A program made the position numbers and the translations under genes. Positions 6,678 through 18,600 of a stretch of DNA of 64,000 bases are shown here, one piece after another (the first letter of the stretch is position 1; each line of letters starts with the position of its first letter). Below the pieces are notes generated by a model, which saw nothing but the letters and a program-made list of their open reading frames with translations, was not told the DNA's origin and did not search any database. The DNA is taken from NCBI RefSeq assembly GCF_038449125.1, contig NZ_CP151800.1, forward strand, positions 1,212,406-1,276,405, read 5' to 3'. This DNA comes from Kosakonia sp. BYX6. GTDB lineage: Bacteria > Pseudomonadota > Gammaproteobacteria > Enterobacterales > Enterobacteriaceae.

Positions 6678-9600
6678 ATGGCCCCGCAAAATAGCCTTCC
6701 TGGTTCAGTCGATGTAATAAATCAAAAAACCGGTGACGTTGTTGCGCAATATACAAGCGGCAGCGATCGCGTTGTTAATCTCACTGAGACCAGTATTGTC
6801 CGCGTTAATGCTTCGCAAGAGACGGTAAATTTCTACGAGCGAGAAGGAAACGACCTGATTGTCCATATGAAAGATGGCTCAACAGTGCGTTACAACAGCT
6901 TTTTTAATCTTGATGGCGACGGCCTGCACAGCGAACTGATTTTCGAAGATCAATACGGCACGCATCACGCGGTATTCCCATACGCCGCCGAAGCAGGCCC
7001 GGCCGCTGCAGAAGCTATCGTGCCTGCGTACAGTGAAGTAGCGTTCGACTCGCTGATCGGCGCTAGCGGTATCTCTGCCCTTGCGGTACTGGGCGGCATC
7101 GCCGCTGTCGGCGGGCTGGTGGGCGTAGCCGCCGCTGCGGGCGGTGGTGGCGGAGGCGGCCACAGCAACGACGGTGGCAACAACGGCGGCGGGGATAATG
7201 GTGGAGGCGATAACGGCGGAGGTGATAATGGCGGAGGCGACAATGGCGGCGGCGATAACGGCGGCGGTGAAACCCCTGACACGCCCACGCTGAACGTCAA
7301 CACCTTCGCAGCCGATAACATTGTCAACTTAGCAGAATCCACGGAAGCACAGCGACTGAGCGGCTGGACGGAGGCCGAAAACGCGGGCAGCACCATTACG
7401 ATTAGCGCCAATGGCGAAACCTGGACCACCACCGTCGCCAGCGACGGGAGCTGGGGGGTTTGGGTGTCACCCGCCAGCCTGAGCACGTTTTCTCAGGGGC
7501 TGAGCCGGATACGCGTCGCCATCGTCACGCCGCGCGGCGGTACCGCCAGTACCGATACCTGGGTAACGGTCAGTACCACGCCGCCCGTGCTGGAGTTAAC
7601 GCAGTTTGCACCGGGCAATATCGTCGACCAGGAGCAGCATGTCGCGGACAAAATCGTCCGTGGTTATGTCGGCGAGGAAGATGCCGGCAGCACCATTTTT
7701 GTCATCCTCAATGACCGCACCTACACCGCCATCGCGGATGAAAACGGCCAATGGCAACTGGTGATCCCTAAAGCGGATATGGCCCTGTTACAGGATGGTC
7801 AAAGCTACACCATCATTTATCGCGCCATTGACGCTGCCGGGAACATCACTGAAGAACAGCGCGATTTCAGCACCAACTTCACCGCGCCGGATGTCACTGT
7901 CGATCCCGTCGCCAGCGACAACATCATCAACAGCGCGGAGATCCTCGTTAGCCAAACCGTCTCCGGGCAGACTTTCAACATTCCAGCCGGGCAGGTGGTG
8001 ACCATTACCCTGAACGGCAAAACCTACTACGCCGAAGTCATGGGTGATGGCACCTGGAAAGCGGTGATACCCGCTGGCGATCTCGGCGCACTTGGCCAGG
8101 GCAACAACAACCTGACGGTGTCGGTCAACGACGCCGATGGCAACACCATCACCAAAACGATACCGATCGATGTCGATACCAGCCAGCAGGGCATCGCCAT
8201 TGCTATTCTCTCCACCGATGATTATCTCAACGCCAGCGAAGCGCAAAGCCCGCTCGAAGTGCGTGGTGTCACGACTGTCATTGGCCCGGGCGTATCAATT
8301 ATTGTCACGGTGAATGGCGTTAATTATCAGGTCACCAACATTGACGCGGCGGGCAACTGGAGCGTCACCATACCCTCCAACGACTTGCTGCGCCTGAGCG
8401 ACGGGCCAAATGTCATCACCGCGACGGTGGTTCAGGGCAATCAAAATGCGCAGGATTCACACACGCTGAACGTGCAGGTCCACCACTTGCCACAACCGGT
8501 TATCGACACGCCGTTTGGTGATGGTTACCTCAACGCGGCGGAAAAAGCCGTCGATCAGGTGCTGAGCGGTAACAGCGGCGTCACCAGCATTGGGCAAAAA
8601 GTGACGGTGCAGGTCGGGGATAAAACCTACCAGGCGACAGTCGATAACGACGGAACCTGGAAAGTGACCGTTCCCGCTGGCGATTTGCAAAATCTGCCGG
8701 ATGGTCTGGTGACCGTGACGGTCAATGCCAGCGATGCATCGGGCAACACCACGCCGCTGACGCAAACCGCGGTGGTGGATACGGTCATGCCGCCGCTGGC
8801 GGTGCTGCCGTTAACGGCGGATGGCAAACTGAACGGCGCGGAGTTGGGGCAAACCCAGACGCTGAGCGGCATCAGCGGCGTCAGCGAGCAAGGGCAAACA
8901 GTGGTGGTAACCCTGAATGGCAAAACCTACACCACAGTGGTCGGCAGCGACGGCAACTGGCAACTGGCGCTGCCTGCGGGGGATCTCGGGCAGTTACAAA
9001 CCGGGAGTTATCCGCTCACGGTGACGCTGACCGACGCCGCGGGCAACAGCACCACCGTGACGCGCCCCATTGATGTGAAAACCACCGCGCTGCAAGTGGG
9101 CGTGCTGGAACTCTCCGACGGTAACTCGCTGGATGCGGCGGAAATCAAAGTCGACCAAATCCTGCATGGCACCTCAAACGCCGAAGCAGGCAGCATCGTG
9201 ACTGTCACCTTAGGGGGTCTCACCTATCAGGGCGTGACGGATGTGCAGGGCAACTGGCAGGTCACACTGCCTGCGGTTGAGCTGCAAAAGCTGAGCGATG
9301 GCACCCAGAACCTGACCGTCAGCGTGACCGACGGTTACGGGCAAAGCACCACCATTAATTCCAGTTTCGATGTCGATACCACCAGCGATGCCGTGGCGAT
9401 CAGCATCATCTCCAGCGATGACTATCTGAATGCCACCGAATCCGCGGCTGGGTTAACCATTCAGGGCAGCAGTGCAGGCTTGCCGGCCGGGACGATTGTT
9501 ACCATTTCGCTGAATGGCACCAATTACCTCGGCATTATCCAGGCAGACGGTACCTGGCAAACCTTTATCAACGCCACGGCTCTGGATGCACTGGCCGACG

Positions 9601-12600
9601 GCACGCAAACCGTCACAGCAACAGTGCTGACAGCCAATGGCACCGTGATCGACAGCCACAACTTCACGGTGGCAATCCACACGTTACCGACCGTTACGCT
9701 GGATCCGGCGTTTGTCGATAACGTGGTGAGCCTGGCGGAATCCACCCAAAGCCAGACCATCACCGGCAACACCGGCATCCTCGGCGCAGGGCAAACAGTC
9801 GTTGCGACGCTTAACGGTCAGCAATACACCGGCGTCGTTAACGCCGATGGCAGTTGGTCAGTCATGTTGCCGCAGGGCGCGATGGAAACCCTGACAGAAG
9901 GCCCCGGTAGCATTAACGTGGTGGCGACCGATGTCGCCGGCAATAGCGCCAACAACACCATTAACTTCTCTGTCGATAAAACGCCGCCGACCCTGAGTAT
10001 CACGCCGCTGAACGGCAACGATGTGCTGAATGGCAATAACGTCACCAACGGGGTGACGCTGAACGGCACGACCTCGACGGATGCCGCATCGGTGGTGGTG
10101 ACCATCAACGGCAATACCTACACCGCGACGGTCAGCAACGGGAGCTGGAGCGTCGCGCTCGGCAGCGGCGTGCTTAGCGCTCTGCCGTCGGGAAGCAGTT
10201 CCTACACCGTTACCGCGACCGACGCCGCCGGGAACGTCACCTCGACAATTCGCACGGTCAACGTTGATACCACCGCCCCAAATGTGGTGATGGATCCGGT
10301 CGCGCGCGACAACGTGATCAATGCCGCTGAACAGAATACTGGCTTCAGCCTGACCGGCAGAACCGTGCCGACCGAGCCTGGAGCGACTATTACCGTTAAT
10401 CTGAATGGTGAAACGCTGACCGGCGTCGTGGGCGCAGACGGTAGCTGGTCCATTCCTGTTGCGCCGAGTGTATTGAGCGGCCTGACCAACGGCACCTACG
10501 CGATTTCAGTGACGGTCACCGACAGCGCGGGTAACGCCTCGCAGCCGATTTCCAGCACCTTCACGGTCGATACCACCGCCAGCGCGATCGCCATTAACCC
10601 GATTGAGTCCGATAACAAAATCAGCGCCGCGGATATTGCCGATGGCCTGACCATCAACGGCACTTCGCAGCGTATCCCGGAAGGGGGAACCGTCACCATT
10701 ACGCTTAACGGCGTGCAATACACAACGACCGTCAACGCGAGCGGTTTCTGGCAGCTTACTGTGCCGAATGCCGCCGCCGCCGCGATTGCCGATGGCACCG
10801 CCACCCTGACGGTGACGGCAACCGATGTCGATAACGTGGTTATTTCCGGTGAGCATCAGTTCACCATCATCACCCATACTCTGCCGCAGCCGACCATTAA
10901 CGCCCCGTTCGGCGATGGCGTAGTGAATGCGCAGGAAGCTGCCGCGGGCGGTAACCTGACGGGCAACACCGGTGTTGTCGGCGCGGGCCAGGTGGTGACC
11001 GTTAAACTGGACAACGGCGCGCAGCTTACCGCCACGGTGGATGCGAACGGCAACTGGACCCTGCCGATGACCCCAACGCAATTGGGCGCGCTCGGGCAGG
11101 GCAGCCACACGGTCACCGTTACGGCGACGGACGCGGCGGGTAACCAGACCGCCATCACTACGCCAATGACCGTTGATACCGTCGCGCCGACCGCCACCAT
11201 TGATGCGGTCACCAGCGACAATATCGTCAACAGCGCGGAAGCGGCCGGTGCCGTTACGGTAAGCGGTACGGGGGTTTACGATCCGCTGCACACGCAGACC
11301 ATCGTGGTACTGGTCAATGGTCAGAACTATGACGCCATTTTGCAGCCCAGCGGTGTCTGGAGCATTGTATTGCCTGCCGGAGCGCTGGCCGACGTGCCGG
11401 ACGGCCCGGTAGCGGTAAAAGTGACGATTACGGATTACGCGGGCAACAGTACCACGCAGATCACCAGCTTTACGCTTGATGCTTCGGCGGCTAACGCGCC
11501 GCAGGTGCAAATCAATAAAGTCGGCGGCGATGACTTTATCAACCAGTCTGAAGCGCAGTCGCTGGTGCAAATCAGCGGTACCTCGACCAACCTTGAAAGC
11601 GGCCAGCCGCTGACCGTCACCTTGAACGGCAAAACCTATGACACCACGGTGAATGCCGATGGCACTTGGTCGGTAAACGTACTGCCGGCGGATCTGGCGG
11701 TGGTGCAGGACGGCACACAGATAATCACTGTGACCGCGAGCGATGCCGCCGGGAACAGCGCGTCGGCGAACCACAGCGTGACCTTCGCCGCGCAACCGGC
11801 GTCGCAACCGACCATCACCATCAATACCGTGGCGCAGGACGATGTCATCAACGCCATCGAACATAACCAGGCGCTGGATATTACCGGCTCGTCGACCCAT
11901 CTGGCGGCGGGCACGGTGATTACGGTGCTGTTTAATGGCAACACCTACACCGCCAGCGTCAACAGTAGCGGCAACTGGACCATCACCGTGCCGCAGGCGG
12001 ATGTGCAGGCATTGAGCGATACGCCAGCAAATGCGCCGTATGTGATTACGGCTTCGGCGAGTGATGCGGCGCAGAACCCGGCCAGTGGTACGCACAGCGT
12101 GACGGTGGATACCACCGCGCCAACGCTGGTGGTCGATCTCGCCAATTCGTTCCTCAGTGACAGCCGCGTCAACATCGCCGAAGCGGCGGTCGATCAGCAG
12201 GTGAGTGGCACCGGTACCGCGGGCGAAACCGTGCAGTTGACCATCAATGGCAAAACCCTGTCGGCGGTGGTCGATCAGCAGGGGCAGTGGACGATGGATA
12301 TCTCTGCGACCGACCTGAAAGCGTTGCCGCAGGGCAGTTCGCAACTGACCTTCACCAGCACCGATGCGCAGGGCAACGCCAGCCAGCAGCAGGTTGGCAT
12401 TAACGTCAAAACCACCGGCGGGCCAACCATCACGCTGAACACCATGTTTGGCGACAACGTTGTCAGCATCAATGAGGCCACCAACGGCACCACGCTGACC
12501 GGTACCGTGAGCGGCCTGACTGCCGGCACGGTTGTCGTGGTGACCATCAATGGGCAGAACTTTAACGGTACGGTAAGCGGTAATACCTGGTCGGTGGCCA

Positions 12601-15600
12601 TTCCAGGCGGCGAACTGGATACCAGCGGGCAATACACCGTCACGGTCACCGCGCAGGACGCCTGGGGTAACCCGGCGACGGTCAACGGCAATCTCGATAT
12701 TGTGCTGAACCGACCCACCGCCGCATTAACCGGGCCGCTGTTTGGCGATGACAATATCTTAAGCCAGGCGGAAGCCAACGCCGGGGTACAACTGACCGGT
12801 TCGACCGGGCAAGCAGGCCCAGGGCAGACGGTTAAAATCATCCTCGATAATTTGCAGGAATACACCGGCACGGTGGATGTCAACGGCAACTGGACGGTGT
12901 CGTTAACGCCGCAGCAGATGAACGCCATTACCGACGGCACGCACACCGTGCAGGTGTCGGTGACTGACCGCGCGGGCAACACTGCGGTTTCCACAGGAAC
13001 CAGCGTCGAAGTGCGCACCGATCCGTTAACGCCGCCGACGCTGTCGCAGCCGTTTGGTGACGGGATACTGAGCGCTGCCGAAGCCGGTGCGACGCAAACC
13101 ATTGGCGGTCAGCTCAATATGGACTCGTCGCTGGTCGGCTCGGTGACAGTCAGCATCAACAACGGCACGCCTATACAGGCGACCGTCAATGCAGACGGTA
13201 CCTGGTCGCTGGATGTCGATAGCGGAACTTTGCAGGCGCTGCCGGATGGCACCTTGCCGATCACCATTACCGTGACGGATACGGCGGGCAACCAGGTCTC
13301 CGGGCAGGGCAGCTTTGAAGCAATCGTCAACAATCTGCCGGTGGCGAACTACGTGACGCCGTTTGGTGATTCGGTCATTAGCTATGTTGAAACCCAAAGC
13401 GCGCAGCAGATTACCGGCAACACCGGCGTGACCGGCGCCGGGCAAACAGTCAGTGTGGTGCTCGGCACCAATACCTACACCGGGACGGTGGATGACAACG
13501 GTGACTGGACGATCACCGTACCGCAGGCGGATTTGGCAGCGCTGGCGAATAACGCCTCGCTGGCGTTCGGTGTGACGGTAACCGACCGCGCCGGTAACTC
13601 GGTCAGCACCGATCCCGCCACCACGCCAAATGTCACGGTACACACCAGCCTGCCTGCGCCTTCGGTTAGCAATCCGTTTGGTGACAACATTATCAACAGC
13701 ACAGAAGCGGCGGGTGAAGCGACCCTGACGGGGAGCACTGGCGCAACCGGGGCGAACCAATATGTGACGGTGAAAATCGATGTTAACGGTGTCACCTACA
13801 CCGCCGACGTCGATGCCAGCGGGAACTGGTCGGTGACCTTACCGGCAGGCTCGTTGCAATCGCTCTCTGCCGGGACGCATCAGATTACGGTCTACGCGCA
13901 GGATCAATACGGCAACACCAACACCAGCATCACGGATTATACGGTGGCGTTGACGCCGCCAGCGGTGACCATTACCAGCCCGATATTTGGCGATGGCTAC
14001 GTCAGTGCGGCGGAAGCCACCGCAGGCACGACGCTGCGCGGGACGTTCTCAACAACGTATCCAAATGGCACAACCGTTAAAGTCACCATTGGCGATCAAA
14101 CGTTTGACGCTACCGTTAACGGTACGCAATGGACGTTAGCCATGGACGCGGCGGATTGGGCGACCATCGCCGCGCGCGGTCAGCAGAGCGTGACGGTGAC
14201 GGTGGTCGATGGCGCGGGCAACACCAATACCGCCACCACCACGGCAACCTTGTTGCTGGATGCGCCGACGGTGGCGATCAATACGCCATTTGCCGGGGAT
14301 AACGTCCTCGATTACGCGGAAAGCCAGACTAACCAGTCCATCACCGGGACCTCCACCGGCTTAGCCACAGGCGATACCGTTCGCGTCACCTTTACCGGCG
14401 GCAGCGTCTACACCACCACCGTGCAGGCGGATGGCAGCTGGTCGCTGGTGTTAACGCCGACGCAGATGGCCACCTTGCAGGCCGGGCAGATAACCGTTCA
14501 GGGGGTTGATAAAGCGGGTAACGTTGCCGGCACCGCAGGTAACGGCGGCACGCTGACCCTCGATCTGACGCCGCCGACTTACTCAGTCAATATGGATTTA
14601 GTGGCCGGAGACAATTACGTCAACGCCGGGGAATTCACCAATGGAAATCTGCAACTTTCCGGCCACGCTTTTAACCTCAACGGCACGACGCTGACCATTC
14701 TTAGCGGTGCGACTCCGCTTGGCACCGCGACGGTCGCGGCCGACGGAAGTTGGACATTTAATGTGCCGCGCGCGTCGCTGCCGGACGGTAATTACACCTT
14801 CACGGTGCAGAGCAACAGCCAGCCGGGCACCACGCCTGCCACGCAAACTGTGGTGGTCGATACCCTTGCGCCAACCTTGAGCCTCGGACAGTTTGCCGGT
14901 GACAACGTGGTGAACAGTACCGAGAAAGGCGCCGCGCAAACCATCAGCGGGCTGTCGGATGCGAATGGCAGCCAGGTCACGGTGACGCTGAACGGTAAAA
15001 CCTACACCGCTGTGGTGGCTAACGGCGCCTGGTCTGTGAATGTGCCGCAGGCGGATATGGCGGCGCTCAACGATGGTTCCTATACCATTAATGCCTCTAT
15101 TCGCGATGCGGCGGGCAACCAAACCAACGCGACGCAAAACGTTACCGTAGACGCCGGTTCACCGCTGCTGCAAGTCGATGCGCTGGGTGTGCCAGCGGTG
15201 CTGAACACCGTCAATGCAACGACGGGTGTGCTGCTGCAAGGCCAGGGCGAACCGGGCAATACCGTGACCATTCGCCTGGGGCCGTTAAGCTGGAGCGGCA
15301 CGGTTGATTCGCAAGGCCACTGGAGCCACACCTTCCCACAGCTCGATCTCTCCACGCTGACCGATGGCGCGCAGGTGATCAACATCACCTCGACGGATGC
15401 GGCAGGCAACACTTCAAGTAACAACATTTCGCTGAACGTTGCGCTGAACAAAGGGCTTGGCGTGGCCATCGATCAGGTGTTTAACGATGGCATCCTGAAC
15501 GTGGCGGAATCGCTGGTAACGCAAGTGCTTACCGGGAAAGTGGCGGGTGATTATCGCGGCGCGAAGGTGTCGCTGACCGTGATTGGCGCGAACTTCACCA

Positions 15601-18600
15601 TTAACGATCTGGCGGTGGCGTCTGATGGGTCGTACTCCTTCACGCTGCCGCCGTCTATCTGGGTCGGTCTGGTCACCAATACCTTGCAGTTGCGCGTCGA
15701 TGTGGTCGATGCCAACGGCAACACCACTTACAAAACCATTGATGTCGGCCTTGCGCTGACCGATTTGCCGGTGGTGAGCGATGTGCTGGTGGCGGGCGAT
15801 AACGTCGTCAACCTGGTGGAGAGCGGTCTTGCGCAGACCATTTCCGGTACCGTCAGCAATGTCGCCAATGTCTCCAGTGTGGTGGTGAATTTCGCCGGGC
15901 AAGCCATTACCGCCACCGTCGATGCGCTCGGACGTTGGACGGCTAACCTTCCGGCTGCGGTGCTGAGCACCCTGCCAGATGGCACGGTCTCGGTCGGCGT
16001 GGTGGTGTCTGATAAATCCGGCAACGTTATCAATACCAATGCCAGCTTCAACGTGGTCAGCCACAACTTGCCCGCTATCTCCCTGGATCCGCTGTTTGGC
16101 GATGGCGTACTGAGTATTCCTGAACTGGCGAGCGGGTTGCTGAGCGGCACGGCGACAAACCTTGCCGGGCGCACGCTGACTATCCAAATCGGCAACGCAA
16201 CGGCCTTTACCACCAACGTGGATAATACCGGGCGCTGGTCGGTGAACTTGCCGGATGCGGTGAAATCGGTGTTGCAGGGGCTGGGCAGTGGCAATCAATC
16301 GGTGACCATTACCGCGACCGATCAGTACGGCAACCAGGCGACACAAACCGGCTCCATCAAAGTCGATTTGGTTGCACCGGTGCTTAATAGCGTGGCGGTG
16401 TTTGGCGATGGCTTGCTGAACGTCGCGGATTCGCTGCTCACCCAGACCATTAGCGGTGTGGCAAGCGGCGCGCCGCTCGGTTCTACGGTGGAAGTCACAC
16501 TCGGCGCGAAAGTGTTTACTGGTGTGGTCAATGCCAGCGGCGCCTTCTCAATTGCGTTGACGCCAGCGGTTCTTGCAACGCTTACAGACGGTATCTTTAC
16601 GCCATCGATCAAAATCACCACCCCGGATGGCAACACCTCCACTACGGCGGGCGGGCAGGTGACGGTTGGCCTGAAAAATCTGCCAACGGTGGCGATCACC
16701 TCGCTGTTTGGCAACGATGGTTACCTCAACCATACGGAAGCCGTGGCAGCACAAACCATTTCTGGTACGGTGACCGGCCTGACGTCTGGCTCGGTGACGG
16801 TCACCGTTGGCGGCACAACGTATCAGGCACCGATTGGCAGTAACGGCACCTGGTCGCTGGCGCTTTCCGCTGGCACGCTGGCGTCCATCGCCGACGGCAC
16901 CCTGAGCGTCACCGCGTCGGTCACCGATGCGGTGGGCAACACCGTCACTGGCAACCAACTGGTGAATGCGATCGTGCAGGCCGTGCCATCGCTGGGTCTC
17001 AATACGTTGTTTGGCAACGGTATCCTCGATCTGAACGATCTGTTGACCAACCCGATCCTCTCCGGGACCAGCAGCAACCTGGCGGTGGGCACGCAGATCA
17101 CCGTGAAAGTGGGTCTGCTCTCTTTCAACACCACCGTGGGCGCGAACGGGCAATGGCAGCTCACGGTTCCGGCGCTCTCGCTGCAAGGCTTGCAGGATGG
17201 CACCAATATCTTGCAGGTGTCGGCGACCGCAACGGATGTGGCCGGTAACGTCGCCAATATCGTGCAGAACGCCAGTGTCGCCATTCAGGCGCTGCCGACG
17301 GTGGCCATTACCTCGCTGTTTGGCGATGGCGCGCTGAGCCTGGCGGATATCAGTACCGCGCAGACGATTTCCGGAACCAGCCAGAATGCGGTGGGGTCAA
17401 CGCTGACCGTTTCCGTCGGTGGCAAGAGCTACCTCGCCACGGTCGCCGCGAACGGCAGTTGGAGTGTCAGTGTACCGAAAGTGGATCTCAGCGCCCTGAC
17501 GGATGGCTCGCAAGCCGTTAGCGTCGCGGTCACCAACGCCGCTGGTAAAGTGGCGAGCGTGGCGAGCGCGGTGGATGTGATTACCCACAACCTGCCGACG
17601 GTTTCACTCACGTCGCTGTTCGGTAACGATGGTTACCTGAATATCAGTGAAGCGGCCAGCGGCCAGGTGATCAGCGGCAAAATTGGCGGCGTGGCCAGCG
17701 GTTCGACCGTGGTGGTGACCCTTGGCGGTACGCAACTGAATGCCACAGTGGACGCCAACGGCAACTGGACGGCGGCGGTGAATAACACGTTGCTGCAAAG
17801 CCTGGCGAATGGCACCACCAAAGTGGGCGTTTCGGTGACGGACCGGGTGGGCAACACCACGGCGACAGAAGCTGATGTGCAGGTGAAATTCACCCAGCCA
17901 ACGATCACCACTAACCCGCTGACCAACCTGGTCGGCTTGTTGACCAACGTCCTGCTAGGGTTAGTCGGGTCGGTAAAACTGACGATCAGCGGTTCCTCAA
18001 CTAATCTTGGTCAGGGCTCTATTGTTCATCTGAATTTGTTGAACCTGGCGGCGTCGACGGCGGTTGTCGGGTCGGATGGCAAATGGACGGCCCAGCTTGA
18101 TGTCGGGCTGGATCTGGCGAAGATCCTCTCGCTGAGCACCATCATTAACCTGTATGCCGCCGATGCGGCGGGTAACATCGGTTACCTGAACGTCGGTTTG
18201 GGCGGCGGTAACGCCACCACCACGCCACCTGCCGGAGTCGGCACGTTATCGGCAGAAGCGAGTTCCTTCTCACTGCTGGCGGCCAGTTCCACGGAAGGGT
18301 CGGAGTCGGCAGCCAATACGGACAGCACCACCACGCACACCGCAGCAACCGCCACCACCGAGAGTTCAACAGACTCGGCGGCAACGACCGATGCCAGTTA
18401 CACCATCGGCGGTGTGAGTATCGATCTGGCGGACGGCACCAGTCAGAGCGGGGATAGCGTGCAGGGCAGCACCGGTAACGACACTATTCACCTGTCGACG
18501 CTCGGCTTTACCGAGATTGACGGGGGAGCGGGGACCGATACGCTGGTGCTTGATGGCGCGAACCTCGTGCTGAACCTGATCGATCTCGGGACGAAAGTAC

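Noticed and set aside
6965-7486. Proline-rich minus-strand frame opposite the adhesin linker
   Set aside because: It is simply the complement of the NGGGD repeats and has no other support.
10506-12632. A 708-codon open frame on the minus strand inside the adhesin gene, with other long antisense frames nearby
   Set aside because: They lie opposite a repeat-rich, GC-rich coding sequence whose codon bias keeps stop codons out of the antisense frames. Their translations are low complexity, rich in Arg, His and Gly, and resemble no family.
7182-18216. Regular repeats that could suggest a CRISPR array
   Set aside because: The 15-bp units have no spacers and the 300-bp units are diverged coding repeats in one long frame.
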